Of a stretch of 64,000 bases of DNA, positions 32,054 through 42,740 are shown piece after piece. Under the pieces are notes generated by a model. It worked only from the letters and a program-made list of their open reading frames with translations. It ran no database searches and was not told where the DNA came from. A program made the position numbers and the translations under genes. Each line of letters begins with the position of its first letter. Positions within the stretch are counted from its first letter, which is position 1. Source of the DNA: Symsagittifera roscoffensis (Eukaryota; Xenacoelomorpha; Acoela; Convolutidae); NCBI RefSeq assembly GCF_963678635.1, contig NW_026971050.1, forward strand, positions 89,060 through 153,059, read 5' to 3'.

Positions 32054-35000
32054 ATGGACAATTTCAACCTGGATGAATTGATGGACCTGGCAGAGGCATA
32101 TGTAGGACCGATGGTAGATGCGATCTATCGTCGGCTGATCGAACGAGACTTCGCTCTGGAGGACCCAGAGGTGGTCATGTTGCTGACCGCCCTGATTAAC
32201 ATCTTGGGGCACGACAACCGTGGGGACCGCCCCACGGAAGTCCTGTTGATGGCAGCATATGGAGAAAGAGGAGTACTAGACCGCCCGAACATGAGAGTGA
32301 TGAGGTGGAGAAACGGGGCTCTCTCAGGGAGTGACTTGGCGAATGAGCCTGGGTTGGGAAGTTCTAGGACTTACCAACCAGGTGAGATGCCAATGCCCTC
32401 CAAGCCCAAACCTGAGCTGACGAGAATGCATCAGGAGATGAACAGCGAGGCGACCTCTTCTGGTTCACCACTGAGAGTAGCTGTGCCACCAAAAGGGGCG
32501 AAAGTAACACAGAAGGTTCAGACGAACCAAACCATACAAGATCTGGACGAGATGAACGATCAGTTGAGAAGTACGAAGAAGGAGTTAGACGATATGACGA
32601 AGACCATGCTGGCGATGGAGGAAGACCGGGACATGTGGAGAAAGTTGTTTGAAGACTGCAACAAAAAGCAGGGTCAAGAGATCGAACGCTTAAGGCAGGA
32701 ATACAAAGAGCGATCGGAGCAGGTGGCGTTGACGACGTCCATTGAGAAAGTGATACCTGCAAGGGATATTCCTCGTGGGCAGTCCCCGATGGAGCTCTTG
32801 ACACCTCGAGAAATGAGTCAAACAACGGAGACACGGCTTCCAGCAGAGACGAACCGAGTAACAATCCCGGATCCTAGTGACACCTTGGGTGATCCCGTCG
32901 TAGAACAGACAGTGAGAAAACTGATAGAGACCGCTGGACGATTGGTCGCTAACAAGAATGCACCAGGTTCCGGGGTGACTGCACCCTATGGAACGATTGA
33001 CGATACGGGCAGAGTACAACTCTCCCAGACAATAATCAGACAAGGGATAAGTGACGTGACGCCACTCAGGGGGAGTTCGAAGATCACAGAGAGAAAAGTA
33101 AGGAAGATGCCAGCGAAGAAAGTGTCTCGTGTAATGGACGTGCAGAAGAATAATCAATTAAAGTATAATTTCACGGGAGTTCCGGAGACAGATCCGAGAG
33201 CCTGCTTCAATCGAGCTACCTGGAGCCCGGCTGTGAACCTGCAGCAACCACCACTCGGGACATCTCACCTGATATTGGGAGACAGCTTAGTCCGAGTGCT
33301 AACGAATTTGAGGACCTCATGGGTCACCACGGTGATGGCCTTTGGAGGCGCGACAATTGCCCAATTATACCGGATGGTGGAGCTGATGAATCCCGGGAGG
33401 ATACCCAGTGTGATGATATTAGTTGGGACGAATGATATCTCCAGAGGATCAGACGAGCAGGAAGCACAGTGGGAATCAATGATGGTGTGTTTGTTCACCA
33501 CTCTCTGGCAGAAGTTCAGTTGCGCGGTACTGACCGTTTGCACGGTGCCAATGAACGCAAGAAACCTGACAGCATCAGGAAGAAGGCACAACGAGGGAGT
33601 CATGAGATGGAACAACATCTTAAGAAACCTAGCAAATCGAAATGCCGGAAGAATGATCCTTATGGACATTGAACACGAATTGAGAGCCATGGAGCAAGCC
33701 AGACTGACTTCGGATGGCATCCACTTTGACACAATCGAGGGACAAGCTTGGTTGAATCGAGTCTTCCAAGAACGGTTGGACGAGTTAGAAGCAGAACTCT
33801 CTGACACAGGAGTACTGAAGGAAGAGGGAACGGTGAATGATACGGTGATCACTACCTTTGTGCCTACTAACCTGGAAACGCGTTTGGGTACAGTCCCAGC
33901 CGCAATAAATTACCGGCAACAAAGCTCCAGCGAATCAGGTCGAAGAACTGACGTGCAGGATCGGTTGGGAGAAGCACCGACGAGGAGGACAATTCATCCT
34001 AGGAGAAGGATAGGACCCGTCAACCAACCAAACGAAGGAGTAGCAGGCACGTCCAGATCAGACACTAGATCGGAGACAACGAGTAGCAGTCGAGAAGAGA
34101 GACCGAACAGAGGCTCATTGCTATGGTCAAGACCCATGCCGTCTCCCTGGCACATATACAAAGAAGAACTGATGAAGCTGGACCTGCAGAAAGTAAGCTT
34201 CATCGAAGATGCAAGGAGGATGCTAAATGGAGCGACGCTATCCGTCAGCAGATTATACTCAATAACCGGCGTAGACTGGTTGATAGCCGCTAGCATAAAT
34301 TTCAGCTCCACGACAGCCTTAAGATTTGCTGACTTGGAAGGACTGCCCTCCAATAACACAATGGGACCTGTGAATGCAAGACCGTTGCAGGATGTCAGAT
34401 TGAACCATGAGGAGAGGAATCGTGAGGAAAGGCCAGGAAGATTCCTGACGGCGAGAGCGCCAATTGGACAACACGTGAAGATATTCAGGCAACTGACGAC
34501 ACCACCTAGTCATGTGAAGGAGAGAGTATACCCAAAACAAGTGAACCAAGATGGTGATGCCCAGAGATATGGCGGATTGACAGCAATAAAGAAAGATGAG
34601 AGCATCTTCGCCGCCTACGACAAAGCAGAAATGAGAAAGGCCAAGATCATGGTAGTAGCGAATTCAGAGTTCGTGTACACCTCTAAGTCTTTGTTTTGGC
34701 CGGACGTCATAATGCTGGCCGCAGTTGACCTAGACCTATTGCAATCAGTGTCATTGGCTATAGGGGTACAAAGGCAGACAGAAATGAACCCGATAACGAT
34801 TGTGTTTGCTGGCATCAATGACCATCTACACAGTAGAGGTTTTCTGAGCAGGCTCAGAGATCCTGCAACAGCAGAAAACGCAGTATGGCCCGCGATAAAA
34901 GACATCCTGGAGTCAATGGGTGAAGTGGTAGACGCGACAAAGGAGGGAACATTCAACAAAGTGACGTTGAGAGTAGTATTTGCGTTGTCTCCGGGATATG

Positions 35001-38000
35001 CATATCTCCCGGATGGACTGAAATTTGTGTATGCAATGGTAGCCTTACTTTCGGAGGGAAAATATGATGTGATCATATCAGCCCCGAATCGCATGATAGA
35101 AATGGAGAACCTGAGGCCACTTAAGGCTGAACTGCCTGCAGTATGGTCAGATATCTCAAACGCGATGAGAGGGTTCAAGGACCACGCGCTACACATGTTG
35201 GTGTTAGACGAAGTGCTGGGGTTGGAACTGTCCAACTTCAGTCGGCAACTCAAACTGAAACCAGGAATAGATGACGACCATCGAGTGATTACGGCAATGT
35301 CCAACGACTTGTGGTTCCGAGCAATGGAAGTGGCGAGTGAAGACACGAGAAGAAAGAATTCACTGGAGACGAGAGCTCATCTGGAAGCGATGGTGCTGAG
35401 AACCAAGCCGGAAGCAAACCAGTGGCTACACCTGAATCCGAGAGTAGCGGCATTGGGTGCAGATGCTTTTCAGCAAGGCCCAGTAATGATCACTAAGATA
35501 TACGCCTACTTGTTGAAGGAGGTGAACCTGGCGGAAAATGCCGGAGAAAAGACAGCTGAGTTCGTGAACAGAATGTGTCAGATTACTCTGGAAACCTTCT
35601 GGACCCAGGAAGTGAAAGGACAGGAGGGATTTGGAAGGACAGACAGCATGCTAGAAGGGTTGGGAGCCGGATGGACCGCGTCCTTCTTGGCAAAAGTCTA
35701 CCCGAAAGTCTCGCACTACTTGATAAAGGAATTCCTCCAAGCGGTAGTGAAAGTATCGATAGTGGAATTAATAGCCCTGTTTGTGACATTTGGAGCGGAG
35801 AATTTCGTGAAAGGACCGGTGATACTGCTTACGGATGGAATACAGAACCTGCGACTAGATGGACTTTTGACGTTGATCGCAATAACCCACGGAAACTTGG
35901 GAGGGCTGATGAAACTGGCACGTTGTCCAGAGCAGATGAAAGAGAGAGTGAGGAATCTGGATATGAAGAAATCCACAGACTCGTGGAACAAAACAAGAGA
36001 CCTGAGACACACTCTTATCCAGTATCTCTTGCAGCAAAATCGCTTTGGAACCGGAGAAGACGAGACAATTGAAAGAGAGGAAGATGTTAGACGACATGTT
36101 GGAGGCATGCCGCTGTTAACAGATTTGAGCTTAGCTATGAGAATCGATCCCTTGGCACTGATCAGAGGAGTCACGGAGTTCGTGACAGTGATCTATGGAC
36201 CAGCAGTCACCTTTGCGTTCCCTGACGTTAAAGTGGAAGCGTATAGGAGGTCGGTGTTGCACCTGAACCTCATATCGGCAGTGGACGGTAGTACACTGAA
36301 CTGGTGTGAGCAGCACGCATTGCGAGAGCTCATGAGTGAAGATCTGTTATTTGCGAAAATATCGGAGCCAGAGATGACAGTCATCAATTTTGACGATCAC
36401 TTCTGTGACCGCATGGGAGAAGTAGAAAGAGGGCACATCGAGGTGTTTCCAAAGCTTTGGAATCTGAGGCCCTATGACAAAACGAATGGCGAAATGACCA
36501 GAGTGCCTCGTCTCACAGCAGCGTATCACAAGGTGAGAGAAGAGACGAAGGACTGGGGCGATTACAAGAAGCTACCCGAAGCAATCCCTGAATTCCCTCT
36601 GATAAGAAGGATGTTGCTCGGAGCAGTCTCCGTAGTACAAACTCCTAGGTTGAGAGCATTCGAAACCAATGAAAGGAGAGTAGGGAATTTCTCGGCGACG
36701 ATGGGTCCATACTTCGTGGGGAGAAATGCCGCCGTGTTACAGTACACACGATTTGCGTACACGGATCAAGCGACGAGAAGGCGAATAAGCAACGCCGCTA
36801 CTCCCAAGCCTGAAGGATTTGATGAGGAATGGAGACGACTAGGCTTAGCTCCAATGAGGATGAGAGGCAGGACTGAATTGCCTGAAGCCTCAGTAATCCT
36901 GACCAGTGTGAGAAAAGAGATGAAAGTTGCGGGAATATTGCAGACGAGAATTTTCCTAGCACCCTTCGGCTGCGAAGAAACTAAAGTGGTCCATGGAGAA
37001 GAGGAAGATAAATCAGCCGGTACATTGCTCATACCGAGATTCCAGGAAGAAGCTGATGATGACAAACAAGGACCATCGAACTCGAATGGGGACAAGTCAG
37101 AAGGAGATGACGGACAGGGTGGAAACCGTCAGACGGAAGAACCCATGCAACAAGATCAAGCTGGTGGGGAAGACGACAGGGCATCGACAGGAGGAACATC
37201 CAGCCTGGTTTTCAATATCTTCAGTGATCTTGAGAATAATGCAGACACGTTGGAAACGACTGAGCCAGCGGATGAAGGCATCTCGACACTGGAACCTCCG
37301 TCAGCCTTTGAGGAAATGAAACGGAATTTGCCGGAGAGCAGCTCTCCTGGCAATACAAGAAATAACGATCAGAGAATCCTCATGGAATCACCTCGGAGGA
37401 GAAGAATAGAGGCCTCAGCCAGAGTACCTTTCTTGGGAACGCTACCCGAAGAAGAATGGGAAGTACATCACCGAGACCACGAGAGTAGGACGGGATGTAA
37501 GCTGGACAGAGTGGCGTTCATGGAAGAAGTCTGGACTGTGATTCAGAGCTATGGGACCCAGTCCATTCTCAAAACAGGTCTCAATCAACCCTTGATGAGA
37601 GAAGTACTTGACAAGCTTGATGAGTGTGAAGGGAGACTGAGTGAGTTATTGATCGACTCAGCCGCTGATGAGAGTGAAGCGAATTCTCCCATCAAGATAA
37701 CACCGCAGGACAATGAAGGAGAGGTGGTGTACCTGTCAAGGACCAGGAGAGGAACGATGCGATCGAAAATGGTGATTGATAAAATCAATGCGATGAAAAT
37801 GAAGTTAGGCAGCAGAGTGATGCCGAGGAGGATTGGAAAGACGAAAGTGGATTCGGAAATATCGATGAAAGCTGGTAACTCAGCGAAAAGAAAACGAGTT
37901 GAGGAAGTCATGGATTTGGGGCAAGGTGATTACCAATTGTCTGGCACAGATAGAATATTAACTGATATAGCGATGGTGCCACCCATTCTCATGGCGGGGT

Positions 38001-39280
38001 TAAAGTCAACTGGTTATAAATCCAAAAGGAGTGACCGCACTCTGACTGGAGCGACTTTAGAAATGGAAATACTCAGTCAATGTGGAGAGAGTAAAATGAG
38101 GGACTTCAAGCCATCTCCCATGAATCATGGAAAGGGAAGTGTTGCAGGACAACTAACACCAGTGGAATACAACAGACTGACAGTGTCTGAGACAGTGTCG
38201 ATAGATGAACCCACCGGTGGATACATGGAGATGTTGGAATACCGAAACTCGGCTAGAGGGCATGTAATGGCCCTGGAAGAGGAAAAAGCCATGGAGGGTT
38301 ATCTGGAAACAATGTTGCAAGGCACCACCCTCAAGCAGAAGGCGTACGGAACTTTGGCGTCGTCTGACATACAGGCGGAGACGATCGAGCAGTTGGTGAG
38401 CCTTCCATGGAAAGCAGTAGTATTGAGGTATTTCGAAGAGGAAATGAGGACTACGCCAAGAATACATGCTCTCGTGGCAGTACCTTACGTAAGGACGGAA
38501 TTACAACTCAGGCTCGCCTGGTGCATGATGGGACTGACTCGCGAAGAATATGATTCAGAAGAAAGGAAGAGATCAAAGGAGGAAAAAGTTTTCCTTATGA
38601 CGAATCTGAGGGATCTGATAGTCGAGGAGGGAGCAGCAGTAGCGTGTGCAAAGCGGAGAGACGCTCTCTGTTTCATTCGATTCCTGATAGAGCAGATCTC
38701 AGTACCTGCATTAAGCACTTGTGTTAAAATGTTGAAGGAAGGCGATGAGCGAACGAAAGCCATGTTCTTACTAGCAATGCTGGATATGCAGCAAAGTAAA
38801 CCGATGAGGGTGAACATGAAAGAACCTGAAGAATTGGAACCCATGAAAAAGATAGACGAGATCAGGAGATTCTCAAACAAGGAGTTGAGGTTCACTAAAG
38901 AATCTATGGGAGCATTGCCGAAATCCAGTGAATACTGTGGACCGATCAAGAAGAAGTCATATAGCTATGTATCCGGGATTATAGGGATGGCATACAATCC
39001 TTTCCTGAGTGAAGACATACGTGATTGCTTCTTTGATTATGAGCAGGCGGTGTTACTAAGATTCTGGACGTCCAGAATTGTGACGACTAAGAGCGTTAAC
39101 AATCCACAGGCCAAATTGGGATTGGTCTTGGAAGAAGAGGTGACTGCACCTTCAGTACCAAAATCCGACAAGAGAGTGGAATTTGGGTTGGGATTCTCAG
39201 ATGAATTACTGAGAACGAGCTTGATGGCAGTGTGGGAATTGATGAAGCCATCGTGGTGTCCTAGTCCCAACGCTGACTAG
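32054..39280 (+). CDS. ORF2 of giant Gypsy element, SGNH/GDSL hydrolase domains
   Basis: 2,408 aa. A coiled coil lies at about 160-235. An SGNH (GDSL) hydrolase domain spans about 400-590: ILGDS with S411, a glycine block AFGG near 429, ILVGTND with N460, and DGIH with D554 and H557. All four catalytic positions are present. A second region from about 865 to 1090 repeats the layout in weakened form (VVANSEF, then VFAGINDH at N922/D923, then DDDHRV). The rest, 1100-2408, is not recognised. SGNH enzymes hydrolyse esters; this domain is known from CR1-type LINE ORFs and rotifer Terminons, but its retroelement role is unclear. ORF2 follows Gag-Pol by 402 bp. Confidence 0.85.
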   Translation: MDNFNLDELMDLAEAYVGPMVDAIYRRLIERDFALEDPEVVMLLTALINILGHDNRGDRPTEVLLMAAYGERGVLDRPNMRVMRWRNGALSGSDLANEPGLGSSRTYQPGEMPMPSKPKPELTRMHQEMNSEATSSGSPLRVAVPPKGAKVTQKVQTNQTIQDLDEMNDQLRSTKKELDDMTKTMLAMEEDRDMWRKLFEDCNKKQGQEIERLRQEYKERSEQVALTTSIEKVIPARDIPRGQSPMELLTPREMSQTTETRLPAETNRVTIPDPSDTLGDPVVEQTVRKLIETAGRLVANKNAPGSGVTAPYGTIDDTGRVQLSQTIIRQGISDVTPLRGSSKITERKVRKMPAKKVSRVMDVQKNNQLKYNFTGVPETDPRACFNRATWSPAVNLQQPPLGTSHLILGDSLVRVLTNLRTSWVTTVMAFGGATIAQLYRMVELMNPGRIPSVMILVGTNDISRGSDEQEAQWESMMVCLFTTLWQKFSCAVLTVCTVPMNARNLTASGRRHNEGVMRWNNILRNLANRNAGRMILMDIEHELRAMEQARLTSDGIHFDTIEGQAWLNRVFQERLDELEAELSDTGVLKEEGTVNDTVITTFVPTNLETRLGTVPAAINYRQQSSSESGRRTDVQDRLGEAPTRRTIHPRRRIGPVNQPNEGVAGTSRSDTRSETTSSSREERPNRGSLLWSRPMPSPWHIYKEELMKLDLQKVSFIEDARRMLNGATLSVSRLYSITGVDWLIAASINFSSTTALRFADLEGLPSNNTMGPVNARPLQDVRLNHEERNREERPGRFLTARAPIGQHVKIFRQLTTPPSHVKERVYPKQVNQDGDAQRYGGLTAIKKDESIFAAYDKAEMRKAKIMVVANSEFVYTSKSLFWPDVIMLAAVDLDLLQSVSLAIGVQRQTEMNPITIVFAGINDHLHSRGFLSRLRDPATAENAVWPAIKDILESMGEVVDATKEGTFNKVTLRVVFALSPGYAYLPDGLKFVYAMVALLSEGKYDVIISAPNRMIEMENLRPLKAELPAVWSDISNAMRGFKDHALHMLVLDEVLGLELSNFSRQLKLKPGIDDDHRVITAMSNDLWFRAMEVASEDTRRKNSLETRAHLEAMVLRTKPEANQWLHLNPRVAALGADAFQQGPVMITKIYAYLLKEVNLAENAGEKTAEFVNRMCQITLETFWTQEVKGQEGFGRTDSMLEGLGAGWTASFLAKVYPKVSHYLIKEFLQAVVKVSIVELIALFVTFGAENFVKGPVILLTDGIQNLRLDGLLTLIAITHGNLGGLMKLARCPEQMKERVRNLDMKKSTDSWNKTRDLRHTLIQYLLQQNRFGTGEDETIEREEDVRRHVGGMPLLTDLSLAMRIDPLALIRGVTEFVTVIYGPAVTFAFPDVKVEAYRRSVLHLNLISAVDGSTLNWCEQHALRELMSEDLLFAKISEPEMTVINFDDHFCDRMGEVERGHIEVFPKLWNLRPYDKTNGEMTRVPRLTAAYHKVREETKDWGDYKKLPEAIPEFPLIRRMLLGAVSVVQTPRLRAFETNERRVGNFSATMGPYFVGRNAAVLQYTRFAYTDQATRRRISNAATPKPEGFDEEWRRLGLAPMRMRGRTELPEASVILTSVRKEMKVAGILQTRIFLAPFGCEETKVVHGEEEDKSAGTLLIPRFQEEADDDKQGPSNSNGDKSEGDDGQGGNRQTEEPMQQDQAGGEDDRASTGGTSSLVFNIFSDLENNADTLETTEPADEGISTLEPPSAFEEMKRNLPESSSPGNTRNNDQRILMESPRRRRIEASARVPFLGTLPEEEWEVHHRDHESRTGCKLDRVAFMEEVWTVIQSYGTQSILKTGLNQPLMREVLDKLDECEGRLSELLIDSAADESEANSPIKITPQDNEGEVVYLSRTRRGTMRSKMVIDKINAMKMKLGSRVMPRRIGKTKVDSEISMKAGNSAKRKRVEEVMDLGQGDYQLSGTDRILTDIAMVPPILMAGLKSTGYKSKRSDRTLTGATLEMEILSQCGESKMRDFKPSPMNHGKGSVAGQLTPVEYNRLTVSETVSIDEPTGGYMEMLEYRNSARGHVMALEEEKAMEGYLETMLQGTTLKQKAYGTLASSDIQAETIEQLVSLPWKAVVLRYFEEEMRTTPRIHALVAVPYVRTELQLRLAWCMMGLTREEYDSEERKRSKEEKVFLMTNLRDLIVEEGAAVACAKRRDALCFIRFLIEQISVPALSTCVKMLKEGDERTKAMFLLAMLDMQQSKPMRVNMKEPEELEPMKKIDEIRRFSNKELRFTKESMGALPKSSEYCGPIKKKSYSYVSGIIGMAYNPFLSEDIRDCFFDYEQAVLLRFWTSRIVTTKSVNNPQAKLGLVLEEEVTAPSVPKSDKRVEFGLGFSDELLRTSLMAVWELMKPSWCPSPNAD
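33268..33740 (+). other. SGNH hydrolase domain within ORF2
   Basis: Block I GDS (S411), block II glycine, block III GTND (N460) and block V DGIH (D554, H557) all lie in correct order and spacing (about 147 residues from S to H). The intact catalytic set argues for an active esterase under selection. Substrate unknown. Confidence 0.8.
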
Positions 39281-39319
39281 ATATTACGGGCGACACAGGA
39301 CATACAGAGGGAACTGAAT

Positions 39320-40999
39320 GTGGACTGTAACCTGTGTGACCTCAACATCATATATAATGTGATGACAACAGCCTCTAAGAGCAACGGAGAAGATGGAGTG
39401 GAGTTGCCTGGCTGGGGACCAGAAGACTGGGTCAAACCTGGTAGCTGTCTGGCGGAAGTCTGTGGACTAGAGGGTCACGTTTGTGGAAGTCTAGACTGTG
39501 TGAAAACCCTGGAGAAACAACACAAGCAGTTGACGGTATTGTTTGGAAATGTAGTGATGAAAGCAAGAACGGAAACGGAACTGATAGCAGATTGCCATGG
39601 AGGAACCGATGTGAATCTAGTGACAGCACTAGGATTCTACAGCATGTTTGGTTCTTTAGAGTCACTATTGAATCTAGAACAGAAACATGAGATGGTCACA
39701 GCCATCAGCGTAGAAGTATTCCCAGGAGTTCTGCAGACTGAGCAGAAGTATATAGGAAAATGGAGGGAAGCAATCGAAACGGAGATGAACATCAGACACG
39801 GCGAAACTTATTGTAGACCATCAGGAGCACGATATTTGGTGGGTTCAACGTTGGCTCCAATGTGCAAGAGCAGATACCCTGTACATTTCGTGGCTGTGGA
39901 CGTGAAGAGTACAAGAACGATCGTGGATCAAGCTTTCTCAGTGCCAAAGTGCGTGAGATTGGCGAGAATGTCTGAAAAGTCTTACGAGTTACTATGTAAG
40001 ATGTTCTCAGCAGTCCCAGAAAGAACCAAAGAGGAGTTGGAGTCAATACTAGGAAAGAAGTTCATGGGATATGTGAGCGGGAACTTCAGTGACTTTGAAA
40101 AACAGAAACAGAGAGGATCAACTGTCACAGATTACAATGCAGTAGATGAGAATGATGAGATCCACCGAGTGATGATGGAAGTGGAGCCATTGCTGGAAGC
40201 TTCGGGAAAACGGAATTGGAGGAGCATCATGTTGACACATGACGAGTTTCCTTGCCACTGCTTGCTGCAGACCTGGTGGTATCCCAAGCGTAGTAATCTG
40301 GTGTTGATCTGGGACTCTGGAGAGCTGCTCTCCATGGGTTTACCAGATTCATCACAGCCCATAACAATAGTGATAGTGGGAGTTATGATGGCGATACGAT
40401 GGCTGGAAGCTCATGTGAGAGAAAATAATAGACAGGAGGCACCGACGAGAGAACAGTTGCAGAAATTAGATTGTCTAAAAGATTTAGATCTTTTTGAGAC
40501 AATGTGCAAAGTTCTAAACATTCCGATGGAAGTGAAGAAGATATGGGCACGAAAACGATTGATGCCATGGTTCAGAGCTAACATGACTGCATGGTTGTAC
40601 GAGTATGCGAAAAAGCATATGTCGAAACATGGCAGAGTGTACAGTGAATATCAGCTGGACATTGGGGCAGGAGCTTTCAAGCGAACTTTCGTGACCCATC
40701 GGAATGCAGTGACCACCGCTGTGAAAAGAATTTCCAGGACGAGCGAGCGTAGTGGAAATGAGAAGGCAGAGATGCTGAAAGAAGATTTGGAAAGAAACGT
40801 GGCGTTGTGTCTCCACAACAGCTTCTGTAGAAACAGAGAATCAAACGTGGATCCCCTACTTTGCTGTAAACAGAGGGTGGAAGAGCAGAAGTGTTGGAGG
40901 ACGGCTTCCAACAGCGTCAGGATAGTCAATGACGTGCTACAAGACACGGAAACCGAGAGTGCGGAGTCAGTGTCACAGGAGGAGGAAATGGAGCATTGA
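39320..40999 (+). CDS. ORF3 of giant Gypsy element, unrecognised
   Basis: 559 codons, in the same frame as ORF2 and 39 bp after it. The first codon listed is GTG; the first ATG is at 39362. Cysteine-rich N-terminus (CNLCDL, CGLEGHVCGSLDC) could bind metal. One hydrophobic stretch (ITIVIVGVMMAIRWL) is too short and lacks the signal peptide, furin site and fusion peptide expected of an envelope. No family recognised. It could be made by termination read-through from ORF2, a route retroelements use, or by separate initiation. Ends 820 bp before the 3' LTR. Confidence 0.65.
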   Translation: MDCNLCDLNIIYNVMTTASKSNGEDGVELPGWGPEDWVKPGSCLAEVCGLEGHVCGSLDCVKTLEKQHKQLTVLFGNVVMKARTETELIADCHGGTDVNLVTALGFYSMFGSLESLLNLEQKHEMVTAISVEVFPGVLQTEQKYIGKWREAIETEMNIRHGETYCRPSGARYLVGSTLAPMCKSRYPVHFVAVDVKSTRTIVDQAFSVPKCVRLARMSEKSYELLCKMFSAVPERTKEELESILGKKFMGYVSGNFSDFEKQKQRGSTVTDYNAVDENDEIHRVMMEVEPLLEASGKRNWRSIMLTHDEFPCHCLLQTWWYPKRSNLVLIWDSGELLSMGLPDSSQPITIVIVGVMMAIRWLEAHVRENNRQEAPTREQLQKLDCLKDLDLFETMCKVLNIPMEVKKIWARKRLMPWFRANMTAWLYEYAKKHMSKHGRVYSEYQLDIGAGAFKRTFVTHRNAVTTAVKRISRTSERSGNEKAEMLKEDLERNVALCLHNSFCRNRESNVDPLLCCKQRVEEQKCWRTASNSVRIVNDVLQDTETESAESVSQEEEMEH

Positions 41000-41819
41000 T
41001 GAATGGTCGAGAAAACAAGAGGCAACAAGAAAGAAAATTAGAAGAATTTAGAAGTTTTAGAACTTCTAAACGACGAAAAAAGAAGAGAACAAAGGGATGA
41101 TGAAGAAAAGTTAAAACTCAAAATTGTTTTATGTGTGTGAAAAACTCAAGTGAGAAACCAAGCAACCAAGTTGTAATTGAAAACTGAAACATTTAAGTTG
41201 AGTTTGGAAATTGTTGCATTTATAAATTTGCATTTTGGTTTTAGTTGAAGTGGCTTTAGAGACACTCACTTATTATTTATTTAGAAAGGCTTGAGGGAAG
41301 AGTATATTTAAATATTCCAGCCTGCATGATTGTTTTTAATCACTTAGGAAGACTGATCACTTTGTGGTGACATGAAAAACTGGAGTAACTTCTTGAGGAG
41401 GGAGGTTGTTGCATTGTTCTTTCTAACCACAAAGTTTCTTAGTTTTAATATTCAGGACAATAAACAAGCAAGATTTCCGAAGGGAAGGAGCATAGTAGGA
41501 TAATTTTAGCTTGTTGGTTGGCAGGACTGTCCTGCAAGCCAACACCTTTTAAATCTAGGAGAAAAAGTCTCAATCGGGATATTGACACTGGAAGTCAGAA
41601 AATATGTTTTATCTTAAGTCATATCCTCAATGTGCAGATTAATGAAAGAATTTGAAGGCTATAGTGATGTAGTATGATGCCATTTATATTCTGCAGTGAG
41701 TCGATGTGACGTAGGTAAAAGTAATTTCGTGCATTTTGTAAATTCTGTTCGATGACACTGTAACCATTTAGAACATTGCGCGATTCAATGAGGACATTGA
41801 CCGGACTGTCCAGGGAGTA
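41000..41819 (+). other. 3' non-coding region before the 3' LTR
   Basis: About 820 bp with no ORF. Ends GTCCAGGGAGTA directly before the LTR; the short purine run CAGGGAG is the only polypurine-tract candidate and is weak. A CTTCTTGAGGAGG segment is near 41390. Confidence 0.5.
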
Positions 41820-42740
41820 TGTGACATTCGACCAGAATGGCCAAAATGCAGTCTCTGCAGAATTCGGTATTTTAGCAGCAAGCCTTCCGAATTGGCGATT
41901 TAGAACGGATAAGGACGTTATTTGAACGATTAGCCAAACGGTGAAGGCTAGAAGATTCTGGAATTCTAATTTTTAAAAATTCGAATTATGACGTCATATT
42001 TCTGAGAAACGTCAGAGACGGCCATTTTAGCTAAAATAGCAGGAAGAAACAGAACAACTTTTATCTGCGATTGCGAACAGTGCGAAAATCGAGATTAGAG
42101 AACGACAACAAAATACAGAAGAGCAGAGGACGTTCCGAGTTGCAACTATTGTGCTGTTACAATAGTTGCAAGGCCGTTGCGAACAACGGTGAAGGGTAAA
42201 AACCAGCCCTCCGAGTTAGCGTGAACCTGAGGTTAAGGAGCTTGATTCGCCGGATTCAAGAATCCGGAAGGGTCTCGGGACGGGAACTTTTATGAACTTG
42301 TATTGAATTTTAGCATCCTGTCATGTCCTGACTTGAATTTAACTGATATTTTGATTAGTTTTGACAAGGATGAGGTGCTAGGAGTTGGGGGAAAGGGTTG
42401 ATCCATCTTCGATGGAGATGATGATTTTTATCTACTGAACAAAAACAATAGTAATATAATAAGTAGTAGCCCTGTTTTTAGGAGTGACCTCGTGGTCTGG
42501 GGATACTGAGACCCAGCCATGAGCTCACTATTTTTGCATGTAATTCAGTTAATTTGAGCGTTCTGGTCGAAGCCGGAGAACAGTAACGTTTTTGTCAGCC
42601 TGATGTAAGAAAGACCACCGAAAAGTACTGGCTTGGTAGAGACGGTGAAAAACATGCAAAGCTCTGTTTAGACGCTAGCCAGTCGTCTTAAGACTTAGTT
42701 TTGTTATCCGTCGATATGTATCTTCCGGGCGAATGTTACA
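41820..42740 (+). repeat. 3' LTR of giant Gypsy element
   Basis: 921 bp, TGTGACATTCG...CGAATGTTACA. Same hairpins (42140-42189), same CRE (41989-41996) as the 5' LTR; about three differences in total. The flanks share only TAG at the two outer edges, so a normal 4-6-bp target duplication is not visible. Confidence 0.95.

Larger units (their letters stand above)
18217..42740 (+). mobile_element. Giant Ty3/Gypsy-type LTR element, looks whole (24.5 kb)
   Basis: Two LTRs (920 and 921 bp) flank a ~3-kb leader, a 3,174-aa Gag-Pol ORF, a 2,408-aa ORF with SGNH-hydrolase domains and a third ORF of ~560 aa in the same frame as the second. The integrase follows RNase H, the Ty3/Gypsy order. LTRs differ at about three positions, so the insertion is very recent. 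Typical Gypsy elements are 5-8 kb; this size is exceptional, resembling the giant elements described in planarians and bdelloid rotifers. No clear envelope. A related old copy lies at 2432-16230 on the other strand. Confidence 0.93.

Noticed and set aside
32364-39270. Antisense frames across ORF2 (e.g. 34615-35346)
   Set aside because: Same reason; they follow the sense coding pattern.
39320-40999. ORF3 as a retroviral envelope
   Set aside because: No signal peptide, furin-type site, fusion peptide or convincing membrane anchor; one short hydrophobic stretch only.
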